Positions 16,830-25,185 of a DNA stretch of 64,000 nucleotides are shown here, piece by piece. How positions within the stretch are numbered: the first letter of the stretch is position 1; each line of letters starts with the position of its first letter. The stretch lies in the NCBI GenBank assembly GCA_003856375.1, contig CP034120.1, positions 4,087,501 to 4,151,500 on the forward strand, written 5' to 3'. The notes below the pieces were generated by a model. The model was given only the letters and a program-made list of their open reading frames with translations, made no database searches and was not told the origin of the DNA. Origin of the DNA: Glaciecola amylolytica (GTDB lineage Bacteria; Bacteroidota; Bacteroidia; Flavobacteriales_D; Crocinitomicaceae). Both the position numbers and the translations under genes were made by a program.

Positions 16830-17522
16830 TCAATGATATCTGTCGAAATATTCCTGCAGGGTCATTTGATGCGGCTCGAACTTTTCTCCGAGAACATGGA
16901 GACTCTTGATGCGGTCGAGTCTGAAAAAACGGAAATCTCCGCGCAAGCGGCACCAGGCAACCAACAGCCAGCTTTCCTGTGTGCTTAAAAGGGCAAAGGG
17001 TTCCACCAACCGGTTTGTGGAATTTTCTGCTTCGTTGGTATATTCGATCTTCGTGACACAGAAATTGGTCAGCGCAAACTGCAGATCCGACAAACTGTTG
17101 CTGTTTCTGTCTCCGCCGCTGTTCTGACTGAAACGGGTTCTTCCCGCCAGCAAATCGGCTTTGACTTTTATCGGATGTCCCAGAACTGCTTTGATCTTCT
17201 CAATGGCTTCCGAGTAATCCTTAACAAAGGATGCATCCTTGTTTTTCAGAACCAATTGCTCGGCAACAATCAATGCGTTGGCTTGTTTTTCGGTAAACAT
17301 CACCGGCGGAAGCCTGTAACCGTCCATCAACGAATATCCTTTTCCTTCTTCGGTAAAAATGGGAATTCCCGCTTGTTCCAATGCCCGGATATCGCGGTAG
17401 ATCGTCCGGATACTCACCGAAAATTTTTCGGCCAGTTCTGTGGCTGTCAGTAGCCGTTTGGTTTGCAGCTGTGTGATGATCGCCGTCAGGCGCGAAAGTC
17501 GTTTTGTATCGTTGTCGCTCAT
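16830..17522 (-). CDS. YafY-type HTH/WYL transcriptional regulator
   Basis: 230 aa. An HTH_11 domain at the N-terminus (RLTAIITQLQTKRLLTATE, then KFSVSIRTIYRDIRALEQAG) and a WYL domain after about 135 (CVTKIEYTNEAE, then PFALLSTQESWLLVAWC). It probably responds to a ligand and represses nearby genes. It has an 8-bp gap to a GNAT gene upstream on the transcript, so the pair are likely co-transcribed. The WYL motif is degenerate, as is common in the YafY group. Confidence 0.85.
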   Translation of the reverse strand: MSDNDTKRLSRLTAIITQLQTKRLLTATELAEKFSVSIRTIYRDIRALEQAGIPIFTEEGKGYSLMDGYRLPPVMFTEKQANALIVAEQLVLKNKDASFVKDYSEAIEKIKAVLGHPIKVKADLLAGRTRFSQNSGGDRNSNSLSDLQFALTNFCVTKIEYTNEAENSTNRLVEPFALLSTQESWLLVAWCRLRGDFRFFRLDRIKSLHVLGEKFEPHQMTLQEYFDRYH

Positions 17523-17530
17523 TGTTTTCT

Positions 17531-17944
17531 TTATCCGTTGCTGCGAAATAGCTCCATCATATTTTCGGGTTTTGACAATTCCCGGAATCCGAATTTACGA
17601 TACAATTCGTGTGCATCGGAAGTAGCCAAACGCAAAACTTTCACCTGACTCAAAGATTCGTGTTCCAGGATGTATTCCATCAATTTTTTGGAATAGCCTT
17701 TCCCTCTTTGTTTTTCATCAATAAATACATCCATAATATAGGCGAATTGTGCGTAATCTGTTACCACGCGCCCATAACCGATTTGTTTCTCATGGAGGTA
17801 AACACCAAAGTTGAGAGAATTTTCGATACAGGTAAGCATCGTTTCCCGGCTTCTGTCTTTTGCCCAGTAAGTTTGCGAAATAAATCCCGTAATGTACTCC
17901 AGATCCAGCCGGCTTCTCTCCGTTGTAATGATCAGATTTTCCAT
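17531..17944 (-). CDS. GNAT family N-acetyltransferase
   Basis: 137 aa, about the usual length of a single GNAT domain. The acetyl-CoA pyrophosphate-binding loop appears as EKQRGKGYSKKLMEYIL near 77-93 (Q/R-x-x-G-x-G/A pattern), after the beta-strand text YIMDVFIDE. The substrate cannot be told. It is upstream of and 8 bp from the YafY-type regulator, so it may be controlled with it. Confidence 0.88.
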   Translation of the reverse strand: MENLIITTERSRLDLEYITGFISQTYWAKDRSRETMLTCIENSLNFGVYLHEKQIGYGRVVTDYAQFAYIMDVFIDEKQRGKGYSKKLMEYILEHESLSQVKVLRLATSDAHELYRKFGFRELSKPENMMELFRSNG

Positions 17945-18103
17945 ATTCTAAAATAGTATTTATGCAGATCGTGATTTCACTTAACGATAAAAACAAGGAG
18001 TTATTTCTTTTTCTGAATGGTAAAAAAACGAAGAGCACAAAGCTTAGCATCTTATCCGTTTCATAACCGTTAAAAACATTTAGAAGCCCGATATCAGAGG
18101 GTT

Positions 18104-18142
18104 TAAAATAAAAAGCCGCCTAACCGAAGTCAGGCAGCTTTT
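18104..18142 (-). terminator. Rho-independent terminator of the subtilase gene
   Basis: On the minus strand AAAAGCTGCCT and AGGCGGCTTTT pair (one G-U), followed by T-rich DNA. It lies 24 bp after the subtilase stop. The rest of the 18-kb spacer (17945-18103) shows nothing I recognise. Confidence 0.8.
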
Positions 18143-18165
18143 CGAGGTTTACCAACTATAAGCAA

Positions 18166-19809
18166 TCAATCCGTAATCTGAACGGATTTTGTAACAACGG
18201 TTCCGTCTGTGTATGTTAATGATAAATAATAAACTCCAGGTGCCAGATTCAGATTCGACGCTTCAAATCCCATTTGAGTTTTGGTATACACCAACGGAGT
18301 TTCTTTTCCTGTAAGATCTCTCAGATTCAGTTTCTCAACCGATCTATTCGGAACATAGACATCAAATGAACTTTTCACCGGATTCGGATAAATACTGAAT
18401 CCGTCCTTTTCAAATTCCTCTATTCCCAATTCTCCCATCATCTCGTTTGCAGCAGCAAAAACATTCGGCAGTGGCCCGATTTTTTCTGTAACCGGAAAAT
18501 CTCCTGCTATCTGCGGTTTTCCGGTATTAATCAATAAATTTCTGATATCATTCACTGATAATCTGTTTCCGGTATGCTGTTGGTGAAGTGATTGAAGTAA
18601 AGCCACAGCACCTACCACAATTGGAGAAGCTCCGGAAGTTCCACCGAATGAATTGCTGTAATAATAATCTTCTCCTTCACTCGAATAAGCCGTTCCGTAG
18701 CCGGTTGTAACAACTCCTTCGCCATTTCCCTGAACATCCAAACGACTTCCGTAATTTGAGAACCACAATCTGGAACGCGGTGTATCGTCCTGACCAACCG
18801 CTCCTGCTCCAACCATAATAGCTTCCGACCAGTTTTCCTCTAAGAACGGATAATGTCCTTCGTTATCTACACTGAATAACGGATTATCCAGATTCAGGTT
18901 TCCGTTTCCTGCAGCTTCCACTACAATAATTCCATTTCCGGAAATGAGCTGAATAGCATCATAAAAAGGTTCATACCATTCAACCGGTGCATAACCTTCT
19001 TCCGGAGTTCCCTCCAATGCCATGATCTGCTGTTCGATCAAAACGATGTCTCCATTTCCCAAGTCTGTTAAAGTGCTGATCAAAGCCTCTTCCAGATAAT
19101 AACTTAAATTGATATAAGCTCCCGCAAAATATAATTCACTTTCATAAGCAATTCCTGTTGTCCCGGTTCCATTATTCAACGAAGCAATTTCTCCGAGAAC
19201 AGCTGTTCCGTGATTGTTTCCGAATCCCGGATCTTCCGGTGTTGGACCAACAATTGTCACAGTTGGCAAATCCGAATGGCTTGCATTGAATTGATACTCG
19301 ATATCACAGATCTTTATTCCCGCTCCGTGATTGTTGTATGTATTCCAAAATTCCTGTACGTGAATTCCCGGTGTCTGATCAAACAGATAAACCTGAGTAG
19401 TTTGAAAATTCGGCGCAGCCGGCGTGCTCAATTTTGGCGGAACACTTACATATTTGATATGTGAAAGACTCTTCAGTTCTTTTTTAACTGTTTCAAGATC
19501 TACTCCTTCATTTACATGAAATTCAAACAGGGTTTTCGGATTTGAAAGGTTCTTTTTCAGCCGCTGTTTGGCTTTTTCGTAATATTGATCTAAAAGTTGC
19601 GGATCTATTGAGTAGAAAGGTTCCCAATGACCATATTGTTCCAACGCATTCGATTTGGGATATGCATTATTTTCCATCAGTAACTTTCCGGATCTTGCAG
19701 AAACGGTTAACTGATCTTCAAATTTGACGTGTAAAATTTTCTTTTCGGAGTTCTGTGCAACAGTGAAAAAAGAACCCGCTGATATCAGGATTAGTAGTAT
19801 TCCTTTCAT
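18166..19809 (-). CDS. secreted subtilisin-like serine protease with T9SS type A sorting tail
   Basis: 547 aa from ATG 19809 (MKGILLILISAGSFFTVAQ, a signal peptide); the longer ORF start adds nine residues that spoil it. Next a propeptide-like region, then an S8 domain: catalytic Asp in KICDIEYQF, His in NNHGTAVLG, Ser in GGTSGASPI. The last about 80 residues form a type A T9SS sorting domain (FSIYPNPVKSSFDVYV, then LAPGVYYLSL and a final VTKSVQITD). So it is exported, passed through T9SS and released or anchored at the cell surface as a degradative protease. Single gene with its own terminator. Confidence 0.92.
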   Translation of the reverse strand: MKGILLILISAGSFFTVAQNSEKKILHVKFEDQLTVSARSGKLLMENNAYPKSNALEQYGHWEPFYSIDPQLLDQYYEKAKQRLKKNLSNPKTLFEFHVNEGVDLETVKKELKSLSHIKYVSVPPKLSTPAAPNFQTTQVYLFDQTPGIHVQEFWNTYNNHGAGIKICDIEYQFNASHSDLPTVTIVGPTPEDPGFGNNHGTAVLGEIASLNNGTGTTGIAYESELYFAGAYINLSYYLEEALISTLTDLGNGDIVLIEQQIMALEGTPEEGYAPVEWYEPFYDAIQLISGNGIIVVEAAGNGNLNLDNPLFSVDNEGHYPFLEENWSEAIMVGAGAVGQDDTPRSRLWFSNYGSRLDVQGNGEGVVTTGYGTAYSSEGEDYYYSNSFGGTSGASPIVVGAVALLQSLHQQHTGNRLSVNDIRNLLINTGKPQIAGDFPVTEKIGPLPNVFAAANEMMGELGIEEFEKDGFSIYPNPVKSSFDVYVPNRSVEKLNLRDLTGKETPLVYTKTQMGFEASNLNLAPGVYYLSLTYTDGTVVTKSVQITD

Positions 19810-19926
19810 AAGCCTATTTTTCTCAATGCTAAGCAATTATTTCAAATCATTTTCAAATAAAATGTATAACTGCTAAAATATTGAGGGAAAGGTGACTTGA
19901 AAGATGTAAATAGTAACGCTTTTTGA

Positions 19927-20688
19927 TTAAAGCATCTTGATTCTGTTGGTCAGTTCATCTCTGTACGAACCACCGATCGGGATTAGTTTGCGATCGTTTT
20001 CCAGCTGTAGATTCGGGAAATCAATAGAAGCAATTTTATCCAAGCGAACAATGAATGAACGGTGTACGCGGATAAACTGATCTGTTCCCAATTTTGTTTC
20101 AATATCCTTCATGGTTGAATGAATCGTGTATCTTGTTTCATTCGTGTTGATAACCACGTAGTCTTTCAACGCTTCAATGAAATAAATATCGTGCATATTC
20201 AATTTCACCAATTTGCTGTTGGATTTCACAAATATGAATTCATTGAGGGAATCTTTCTCTTTATTTTCAACCAAAGAATAAAGCATATCGCGCTCACGCT
20301 CAACTTCTTGCTCCTTTTTATGCTTATAAAGTGCCATTTCAATTGAAGTATGCAGATCAATTTCTTTGAATGGCTTTAAAATATATCCGTAAGGTTCTGT
20401 GACTTTCGCTTTTGATAAGGTTGCTTCGTCGGCGTATGCTGTTAGGTAAATGACCGGAATAGAGTATTGATTCCTGACGATTTCTGCGGTTTCAATACCG
20501 TTCATTTCGCCCTTCAACATGATGTCCATTAAAACGATATCCGGCTGATTTGCCTCGAGTAATTCAAGTGCTTTTTCACCTGACGGCGCTGCACCAATTA
20601 CCTGATACCCAAGCTTTTTCAAACTGGATTGGATATCCTTCGAAACAATGAATTCATCTTCTACAACTAATACATTAGCCTTCGTCAT
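19927..20688 (-). CDS. LytTR-family response regulator
   Basis: 253 aa. Receiver domain (1-120) with acidic pocket VEDE, phospho-acceptor Asp55-57 region (DIVLMDIML), the conserved Thr/Lys (YLTAYAD, YILKPF). A linker helix (about 120-150) leads to a LytTR DNA-binding domain (about 155-250; IYFIEALKDYVVI, then FIRVHRSFIV). The cognate histidine kinase is not adjacent. A TACTTTTG -7 box lies upstream on the minus strand at 20714-20707. It borders the candidate origin. Confidence 0.93.
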   Translation of the reverse strand: MTKANVLVVEDEFIVSKDIQSSLKKLGYQVIGAAPSGEKALELLEANQPDIVLMDIMLKGEMNGIETAEIVRNQYSIPVIYLTAYADEATLSKAKVTEPYGYILKPFKEIDLHTSIEMALYKHKKEQEVERERDMLYSLVENKEKDSLNEFIFVKSNSKLVKLNMHDIYFIEALKDYVVINTNETRYTIHSTMKDIETKLGTDQFIRVHRSFIVRLDKIASIDFPNLQLENDRKLIPIGGSYRDELTNRIKML

Positions 20689-20706
20689 TCTTTACAGCTT
20701 TGGATT

Positions 20707-20714
20707 CAAAAGTA
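20707..20714 (-). promoter_or_regulatory. -7 promoter box (TACTTTTG) of the LytTR gene
   Basis: Exact TAnnTTTG match on the minus strand, 18 nt before ATG 20688. No convincing -33 box at the expected distance. Confidence 0.5.
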
Positions 20715-20959
20715 ATGAAAATTGCCATTTAATCATTATCTCTTACAATTATTTCATAGACGCATTACTTTCGTTCGTCTATTCGAATATAAACTTTAAC
20801 TATGAATTGTGCAAATTCATCTTCAAAAGGGGAAGAGATAATAAAAAGAATAAAATATTTATTTAAAAAGAATTTTACTATATCTATTAGGGCTGTTAAT
20901 TCGTGTAAAACTTTCATTTCAATGATTCGTTTTTTAAACTTATGAGTCATTTGGATCGA

Positions 20960-21325
20960 TTTATTGACAATGAATTCATCCCTTTTGAACTTCTGTCACA
21001 AGAGTTTATGTAGATATGAACAAATAGAGCAGAATTGTTAATGTGGATAAAATAGTTTGGTTTCCATCTGTTAATATGTGTTTAACATGGTGATAAGATA
21101 GCGATAAAAACACCAAACTTTTGGGTGCTCAATCCAAAATCTTGTACATATGACTAAATAGTTGGGATATCCTAGAAATACTTGTTGATTTTTCTTAACA
21201 GATATTGACAATTAAAACACAAAAGCTGTGTATAACTACTTTTCAAAATCCCTTATAAATCAGGGGTTTCATTTGAATCGTTTTTTCTTATTGTTAATTG
21301 ATTGTGCGATTTGTTGATAAGGTGT
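20960..21325. other. candidate chromosomal replication origin (oriC)
   Basis: The gene-free AT-rich stretch 20715-21349 holds DnaA-box-like 9-mers in one orientation: TGTGGATAA (21042-21050, complement of the consensus TTATCCACA), TGTGTATAA (21227-21235, complement of TTATACACA), and one-mismatch sites TGTGTTTAA (21077-21085) and TGTTGATAA (21312-21320). The genes to the left are mostly on the minus strand, and parS-like sites lie 12 kb to the right, both as expected near an origin. No dnaA is in the window. The call rests on these sites and context only. Confidence 0.5.
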
Positions 21326-21332
21326 AACTTTG
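21302..21332 (+). promoter_or_regulatory. rpiB promoter (TTG-N20-TAACTTTG)
   Basis: The best full match in the window to the Bacteroidota promoter: -33 TTG (21302-21304), 20 nt, then -7 TAACTTTG (21325-21332), 18 nt before ATG 21350. It overlaps a DnaA-box-like 9-mer, so DnaA could affect it. Confidence 0.6.
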
Positions 21333-21349
21333 ACAAAACGTTTATTTAT

Positions 21350-21790
21350 ATGTCTCAAATTATTCCAATCGGAGCGGACCACGCAGGATTTCAATTGAAA
21401 TCAGAAGTTATTAAACATTTAGAATCATTGGGTTACCAGGTAAAAGATTACGGTTGCTACAGTGAAGAAAGTATTGATTATGCAGATTTCGGGCATCCGG
21501 TTGCTGATCATGTGGAAGCAAATGAAGGTTCGAAAGGAATTGTGATTTGTGGAAGTGGAAACGGTATTAACATGACTGTGAATAAACATCAGGGAATCAG
21601 AGGAGCACTTTGCTGGAAAAAAGAAATTGCACAATTGGCTCGTGAACACAATGATGCCAATATTCTGACGTTGCCTGCTCGTTTTGTTTCCGTAGAAGAA
21701 GCACTTGAAATGGTGGATATCTTCTGGAATACTGCTTTTGAAGGTGGAAGACACCAAAATCGTATTGATAAAATTCCAATGTGTAAGTAA
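21350..21790 (+). CDS. rpiB: ribose-5-phosphate isomerase B
   Basis: 146 aa from ATG 21350 (MSQIIPIGADHAGF); the in-frame start 48 nt earlier overlaps the promoter. It interconverts ribose-5-phosphate and ribulose-5-phosphate in the pentose phosphate pathway. GADHAGFQLK, the Asp-rich YPDYG-like CYSEESIDYADFGHPVA, and the phosphate loop CGSGNGINM with the active-site Cys region fit. The length is normal. It stands first to the right of the candidate origin. Confidence 0.95.
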   Translation: MSQIIPIGADHAGFQLKSEVIKHLESLGYQVKDYGCYSEESIDYADFGHPVADHVEANEGSKGIVICGSGNGINMTVNKHQGIRGALCWKKEIAQLAREHNDANILTLPARFVSVEEALEMVDIFWNTAFEGGRHQNRIDKIPMCK

Positions 21791-21846
21791 TGTAAAATTG
21801 ATAATGGAGCATTGAGAAGTTGTGTCTTTTCAATTTTAAATTATCA

Positions 21847-21864
21847 TTCCGATAGCTATCGGAA
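21847..21864. repeat. perfect 18-nt palindrome TTCCGATAGCTATCGGAA
   Basis: A perfect palindrome between rpiB and the M28 peptidase. The CCGATAGCTATCGG core is, as I recall, a frequent intergenic motif in Bacteroidota genomes. No T run, so it is not a plain terminator. Confidence 0.6.
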
Positions 21865-21879
21865 CTCAATTGAATAAGT

Positions 21880-23334
21880 ATGAAAAGAATCCTCAGCATT
21901 TTATTTTCGGGCACTTTGCTTGTTTCCCATTCCCAGGAAGTCGATCTGGCTAAAAAATACAGTACATATATTAATGAAGCAGATTTGAAAAAGAATCTGT
22001 CCATTATTGCTTCAGACGATTATTTAGGAAGAGAAACCGGAAAACAAGGTCAGAAAATGACAGCTGAGTTTTTAACAAACTATTTCAAAAAGCTGGGTTG
22101 TGGCTTTGCTCCGGGAATGAACAGTTATGAACAACACTTTGATGTGATTGAAAGTACGCCCGGAGGAACCATGAGTTTAAGTAATTTGAATCTGAATTTC
22201 AAAACAGACTTTATTTATTATGGTTCCAAGTCGCGGATTGATCTGGATAACATACCTGTTTACAGTACGGAACAATTATCAAAAGTTGATGACAAGCCGT
22301 GCTACGTGGTTCATAACTTAAGAAGCATGGAAGTTCGCAAGGAAGTTTCAGCCTTAAAAAAAGAATTGCCAAAACATGTAAAGGGAATTATTCTTGTTTC
22401 CGATAAGTATGATTCTTTATATGAATACCTGGAGCATTACGTTACAACCAAAACAATGACTCTGGCAGATCAAAAGAAGAAAGAGGAGTTTCCGATCCTG
22501 TTTGTAAAAGAATCGTCACTGGAAGCCTTAAAGAAGAAATCAAACGGATTTTTAATCGGAAAAGGAAAGGTGATGAAATTTTCGAAGCCGGTCTTTACAT
22601 TAAATGCCGTGTTAAATACACAGGAAGAAAGATTGACCAGTTCGAATGTGCTTGCATATATAGAAGGAAGCGATCCGGTTCTTTCAAAAGAAGTAGTGAT
22701 TATAACAGCTCATTACGATCACATCGGTGTGGATAACGGATTGGTTTTCAACGGAGCAGATGATGACGGAACCGGAACAGTTGCTTTATTGGAATTGGCA
22801 GAAGCTTTTATGGAAGCAAAGAAAAACGGTGAAGGTCCGAAAAGATCGATTTTAATCATGCCGGTTTCAGGTGAAGAAAAAGGATTGCTTGGTTCCGATT
22901 ATTACTCTTCACATCCTGTAATTCCGTTGGGAAACACCGTAGCTGATTTGAATATTGATATGATCGGTCGAAATGATATTGCGCACGATAAGGATACAAA
23001 TTACATCTACATCATTGGTTCAAATATGCTGAGCGACGGACTTCATGAAGCCAATGAAAGAGCCAATGAGAAGTACACACGCATCAAACTGGATTATAAA
23101 TTCAACAGTTTATCAGACCCGAATCAGTTTTACTACCGCTCAGATCATTACAATTTTGCAAAGCACAGTATTCCCGTGATTTTCTATTTCAGCGGAGTAC
23201 ATGAAGATTACCATCAGGCAACGGACGATGTGGAAAAGATCATTTTCTCAAAAGTGGAAAAAGTAGCAAAATTGGTATTCTTTACTGCCTGGGATCTTTC
23301 AGATGCTGCGAAAAGAATTACTGTAAACCATTAA
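21880..23334 (+). CDS. secreted M28 family metallopeptidase
   Basis: 484 aa with a short signal peptide (MKRILSILFSGTLLVSHSQ). An N-terminal PA-like insert region precedes the M28 catalytic domain (about 255-480). Zinc ligands: HYDHIG, ADDDGTG, SGEEKGLLGS with the catalytic Glu, NIDMIGRND, and a late His in EDYHQATDD. Probably an aminopeptidase acting in the periplasm or outside. Its stop overlaps the stop of the convergent TlpA-like gene. Confidence 0.92.
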   Translation: MKRILSILFSGTLLVSHSQEVDLAKKYSTYINEADLKKNLSIIASDDYLGRETGKQGQKMTAEFLTNYFKKLGCGFAPGMNSYEQHFDVIESTPGGTMSLSNLNLNFKTDFIYYGSKSRIDLDNIPVYSTEQLSKVDDKPCYVVHNLRSMEVRKEVSALKKELPKHVKGIILVSDKYDSLYEYLEHYVTTKTMTLADQKKKEEFPILFVKESSLEALKKKSNGFLIGKGKVMKFSKPVFTLNAVLNTQEERLTSSNVLAYIEGSDPVLSKEVVIITAHYDHIGVDNGLVFNGADDDGTGTVALLELAEAFMEAKKNGEGPKRSILIMPVSGEEKGLLGSDYYSSHPVIPLGNTVADLNIDMIGRNDIAHDKDTNYIYIIGSNMLSDGLHEANERANEKYTRIKLDYKFNSLSDPNQFYYRSDHYNFAKHSIPVIFYFSGVHEDYHQATDDVEKIIFSKVEKVAKLVFFTAWDLSDAAKRITVNH

Positions 23335-24551
23335 TTAATTCCAAGCAGGGATTCAATCAAAGCATTGGTTTTCTTAACGTATTCATTGTAAACTTCTCCT
23401 GTTCCCGGACCGTTGAATCCGGTGTGAATGCGCTTCACTTCGCCATCTCTTCCGATGTAAATAGAAGTTGGGAAAGAGATCACTTCGTTCAGCATATGAA
23501 AATGCTCAGAAGCAATTCCTTTGGAAGCTTTTCCACCTACGAGAAAAGTGAAATCGAGATTCTTGCGCTGTTTCAATGTCAGGATCTTTCTGGCTTGTTC
23601 CTCAAATGAATCAGTAGCTTCATAACCGATTGAAATAATTTCCAATCCTTTTGAATGATATTTGTCGTAGAGTTCTTTGTAGTAATTTGTTTCATCCATA
23701 CAATTCGGACACCAGGTTCCCATGATCTGAACGATAACTACTTTTCCTTTCGTTTGCTCGTTCGGAAACTGATAATCTTTTCCTTCAACCGTTTTCAGAT
23801 TAAAGCTGAATTCTTTGGAATCCGGTTTTAAAATAGTGATGGAATCCGGATTTCTCAATTCAAAGTCCGGATTATAGGTTGCTGCGAAATCCGTTGAATA
23901 ATGTTTTCCGCTATAGAAGTAGCCCTGTATTTTGTGATCCTTCAAAGTTCCGTTTAACAAGAAGGCATGAGAACCGTCAAAAGCAGATAAGTAGAATTTG
24001 GAACCGTCAATATAACCTTCCAGAAAACGATAATCTCCGGTTTCTGTGCGGAACGTTCCTGTAATGTGATTCTGATCCTGTGCGATAATTCCCAAAGCGT
24101 CTTCTTCGTCCTTGGATTCAGGAGAGAAATGAGTTTCCCATTTTCCGTTCAGATTTCCCGTTACTTCATCCTTTTTTCGTGGTTTTGGATTGAAATTAGC
24201 GAAAAATGGAATTTTGTAATTTGCGCCTTTATTATAGTTGAACCAAAAACCTCTGATTTCTTTCTTTTTATGTGTGATAAAGCGCAGCTCGGAATCAAAG
24301 CTTGGAAAAGGAAGAATGATGGTATCTCCTTTGTTGATTCCGTTTGTTAATTCGATTCGTTCTTCGGCATTGTTTACAACCAAAAGAATCCTTTTTTGTT
24401 TTTTTTCTACCGTTAAATGAACGGGTAACTGCGTTGTTTCGTTTAATTGAAGGTATGCTGAATAAGATCCTGGAGTAAGCGAAATCTTTTGAGAGTATGA
24501 GAATGTTGCTGAAAAAGAACTCAGTAACAAAAAGGCAAGCTGTAATTTCAT
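23331..24551 (-). CDS. TlpA-like thiol-disulphide reductase with long N-terminal domain
   Basis: 406 aa with a signal peptide (MKLQLAFLLLSSFSATFSYS). The N-terminal about 230 residues have a beta-rich lipocalin-like or DUF-like sequence (GSYSAYLQL, GNLNGKWETHF) that I cannot name. The C-terminal about 150 residues are a thioredoxin fold of the TlpA/ResA group with the redox motif WCPNC (MGTWCPNCMDE). The central PN differs from common PP or PH variants. It likely reduces periplasmic disulphides. The start is divergent from the sigma factor, 100 bp away. Confidence 0.88.
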   Translation of the reverse strand: MKLQLAFLLLSSFSATFSYSQKISLTPGSYSAYLQLNETTQLPVHLTVEKKQKRILLVVNNAEERIELTNGINKGDTIILPFPSFDSELRFITHKKKEIRGFWFNYNKGANYKIPFFANFNPKPRKKDEVTGNLNGKWETHFSPESKDEEDALGIIAQDQNHITGTFRTETGDYRFLEGYIDGSKFYLSAFDGSHAFLLNGTLKDHKIQGYFYSGKHYSTDFAATYNPDFELRNPDSITILKPDSKEFSFNLKTVEGKDYQFPNEQTKGKVVIVQIMGTWCPNCMDETNYYKELYDKYHSKGLEIISIGYEATDSFEEQARKILTLKQRKNLDFTFLVGGKASKGIASEHFHMLNEVISFPTSIYIGRDGEVKRIHTGFNGPGTGEVYNEYVKKTNALIESLLGIN

Positions 24552-24651
24552 GGAGTGTTAAAGTAGCAATAAAGTTAATTTTTTATTTGGAAGAAATTCT
24601 ACTAATGCAACCTTTTTTGGTAGTTTAGAGTCTATTGATACAGCAAGTGCT

Positions 24652-25185
24652 ATGGAAGATTTAACATTGGTAAATGAATGCGCCAAAGGAAATTCAAAAG
24701 CACAGCGAGCGTTGTTTGATAAGTTTGCCCCCAAAATGTTGGCTGTATGCCAGCGTTACCTGCGAAATAACCAGGAAGCTGAAGACGTTTTACAAGATGG
24801 TTTTGTAAAGGTTTTTCAGAAGATCGTGGATTTCAAAATGGAAGGATCTTTGGAAGGGTGGATTCGAAGAATTATTGTGAATACGGCTTTGGATACCATT
24901 CGGAAGAATAAGAAATTATTGGATGATGTTCAGGTTGAAGAAGTTCAATACAAAGTATCTTTTACAGACCATCAATTTGATGGAATGGATTTGGCACAGT
25001 TAATGAAATTAATTAATGACATGCCGGATGGATACAGAGTGGTCTTTAACATGTTTGCAATAGAAGGTTATTCACACAAAGAAATAGCAGATACATTGGG
25101 AGTAACGGAGAATACCTCCAAATCACAATACTCGCGTGCACGAGCTTTTCTACGCACTCAACTAGAATTATTAGAACGTGATTGA
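24652..25185 (+). CDS. ECF RNA polymerase sigma factor
   Basis: 177 aa. Region 2 (about 10-75; FDKFAPKMLAVCQRYL, EDVLQDGFVKVF) and region 4 (about 115-172; GYRVVFNMFAIEGYSHKEIADTLG, then STSRSQ-like SKSQYSRARAFL) are clear. It directs RNA polymerase to a dedicated regulon. The downstream gene overlaps it by 8 bp, the usual arrangement of an ECF sigma with its membrane regulator. It is the typical ECF length. Confidence 0.93.
   Translation: MEDLTLVNECAKGNSKAQRALFDKFAPKMLAVCQRYLRNNQEAEDVLQDGFVKVFQKIVDFKMEGSLEGWIRRIIVNTALDTIRKNKKLLDDVQVEEVQYKVSFTDHQFDGMDLAQLMKLINDMPDGYRVVFNMFAIEGYSHKEIADTLGVTENTSKSQYSRARAFLRTQLELLERD

Noticed and set aside
20765-20950. ORF on the minus strand in the candidate origin
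   Set aside because: Low-complexity AT-rich reading with no start context or family text.
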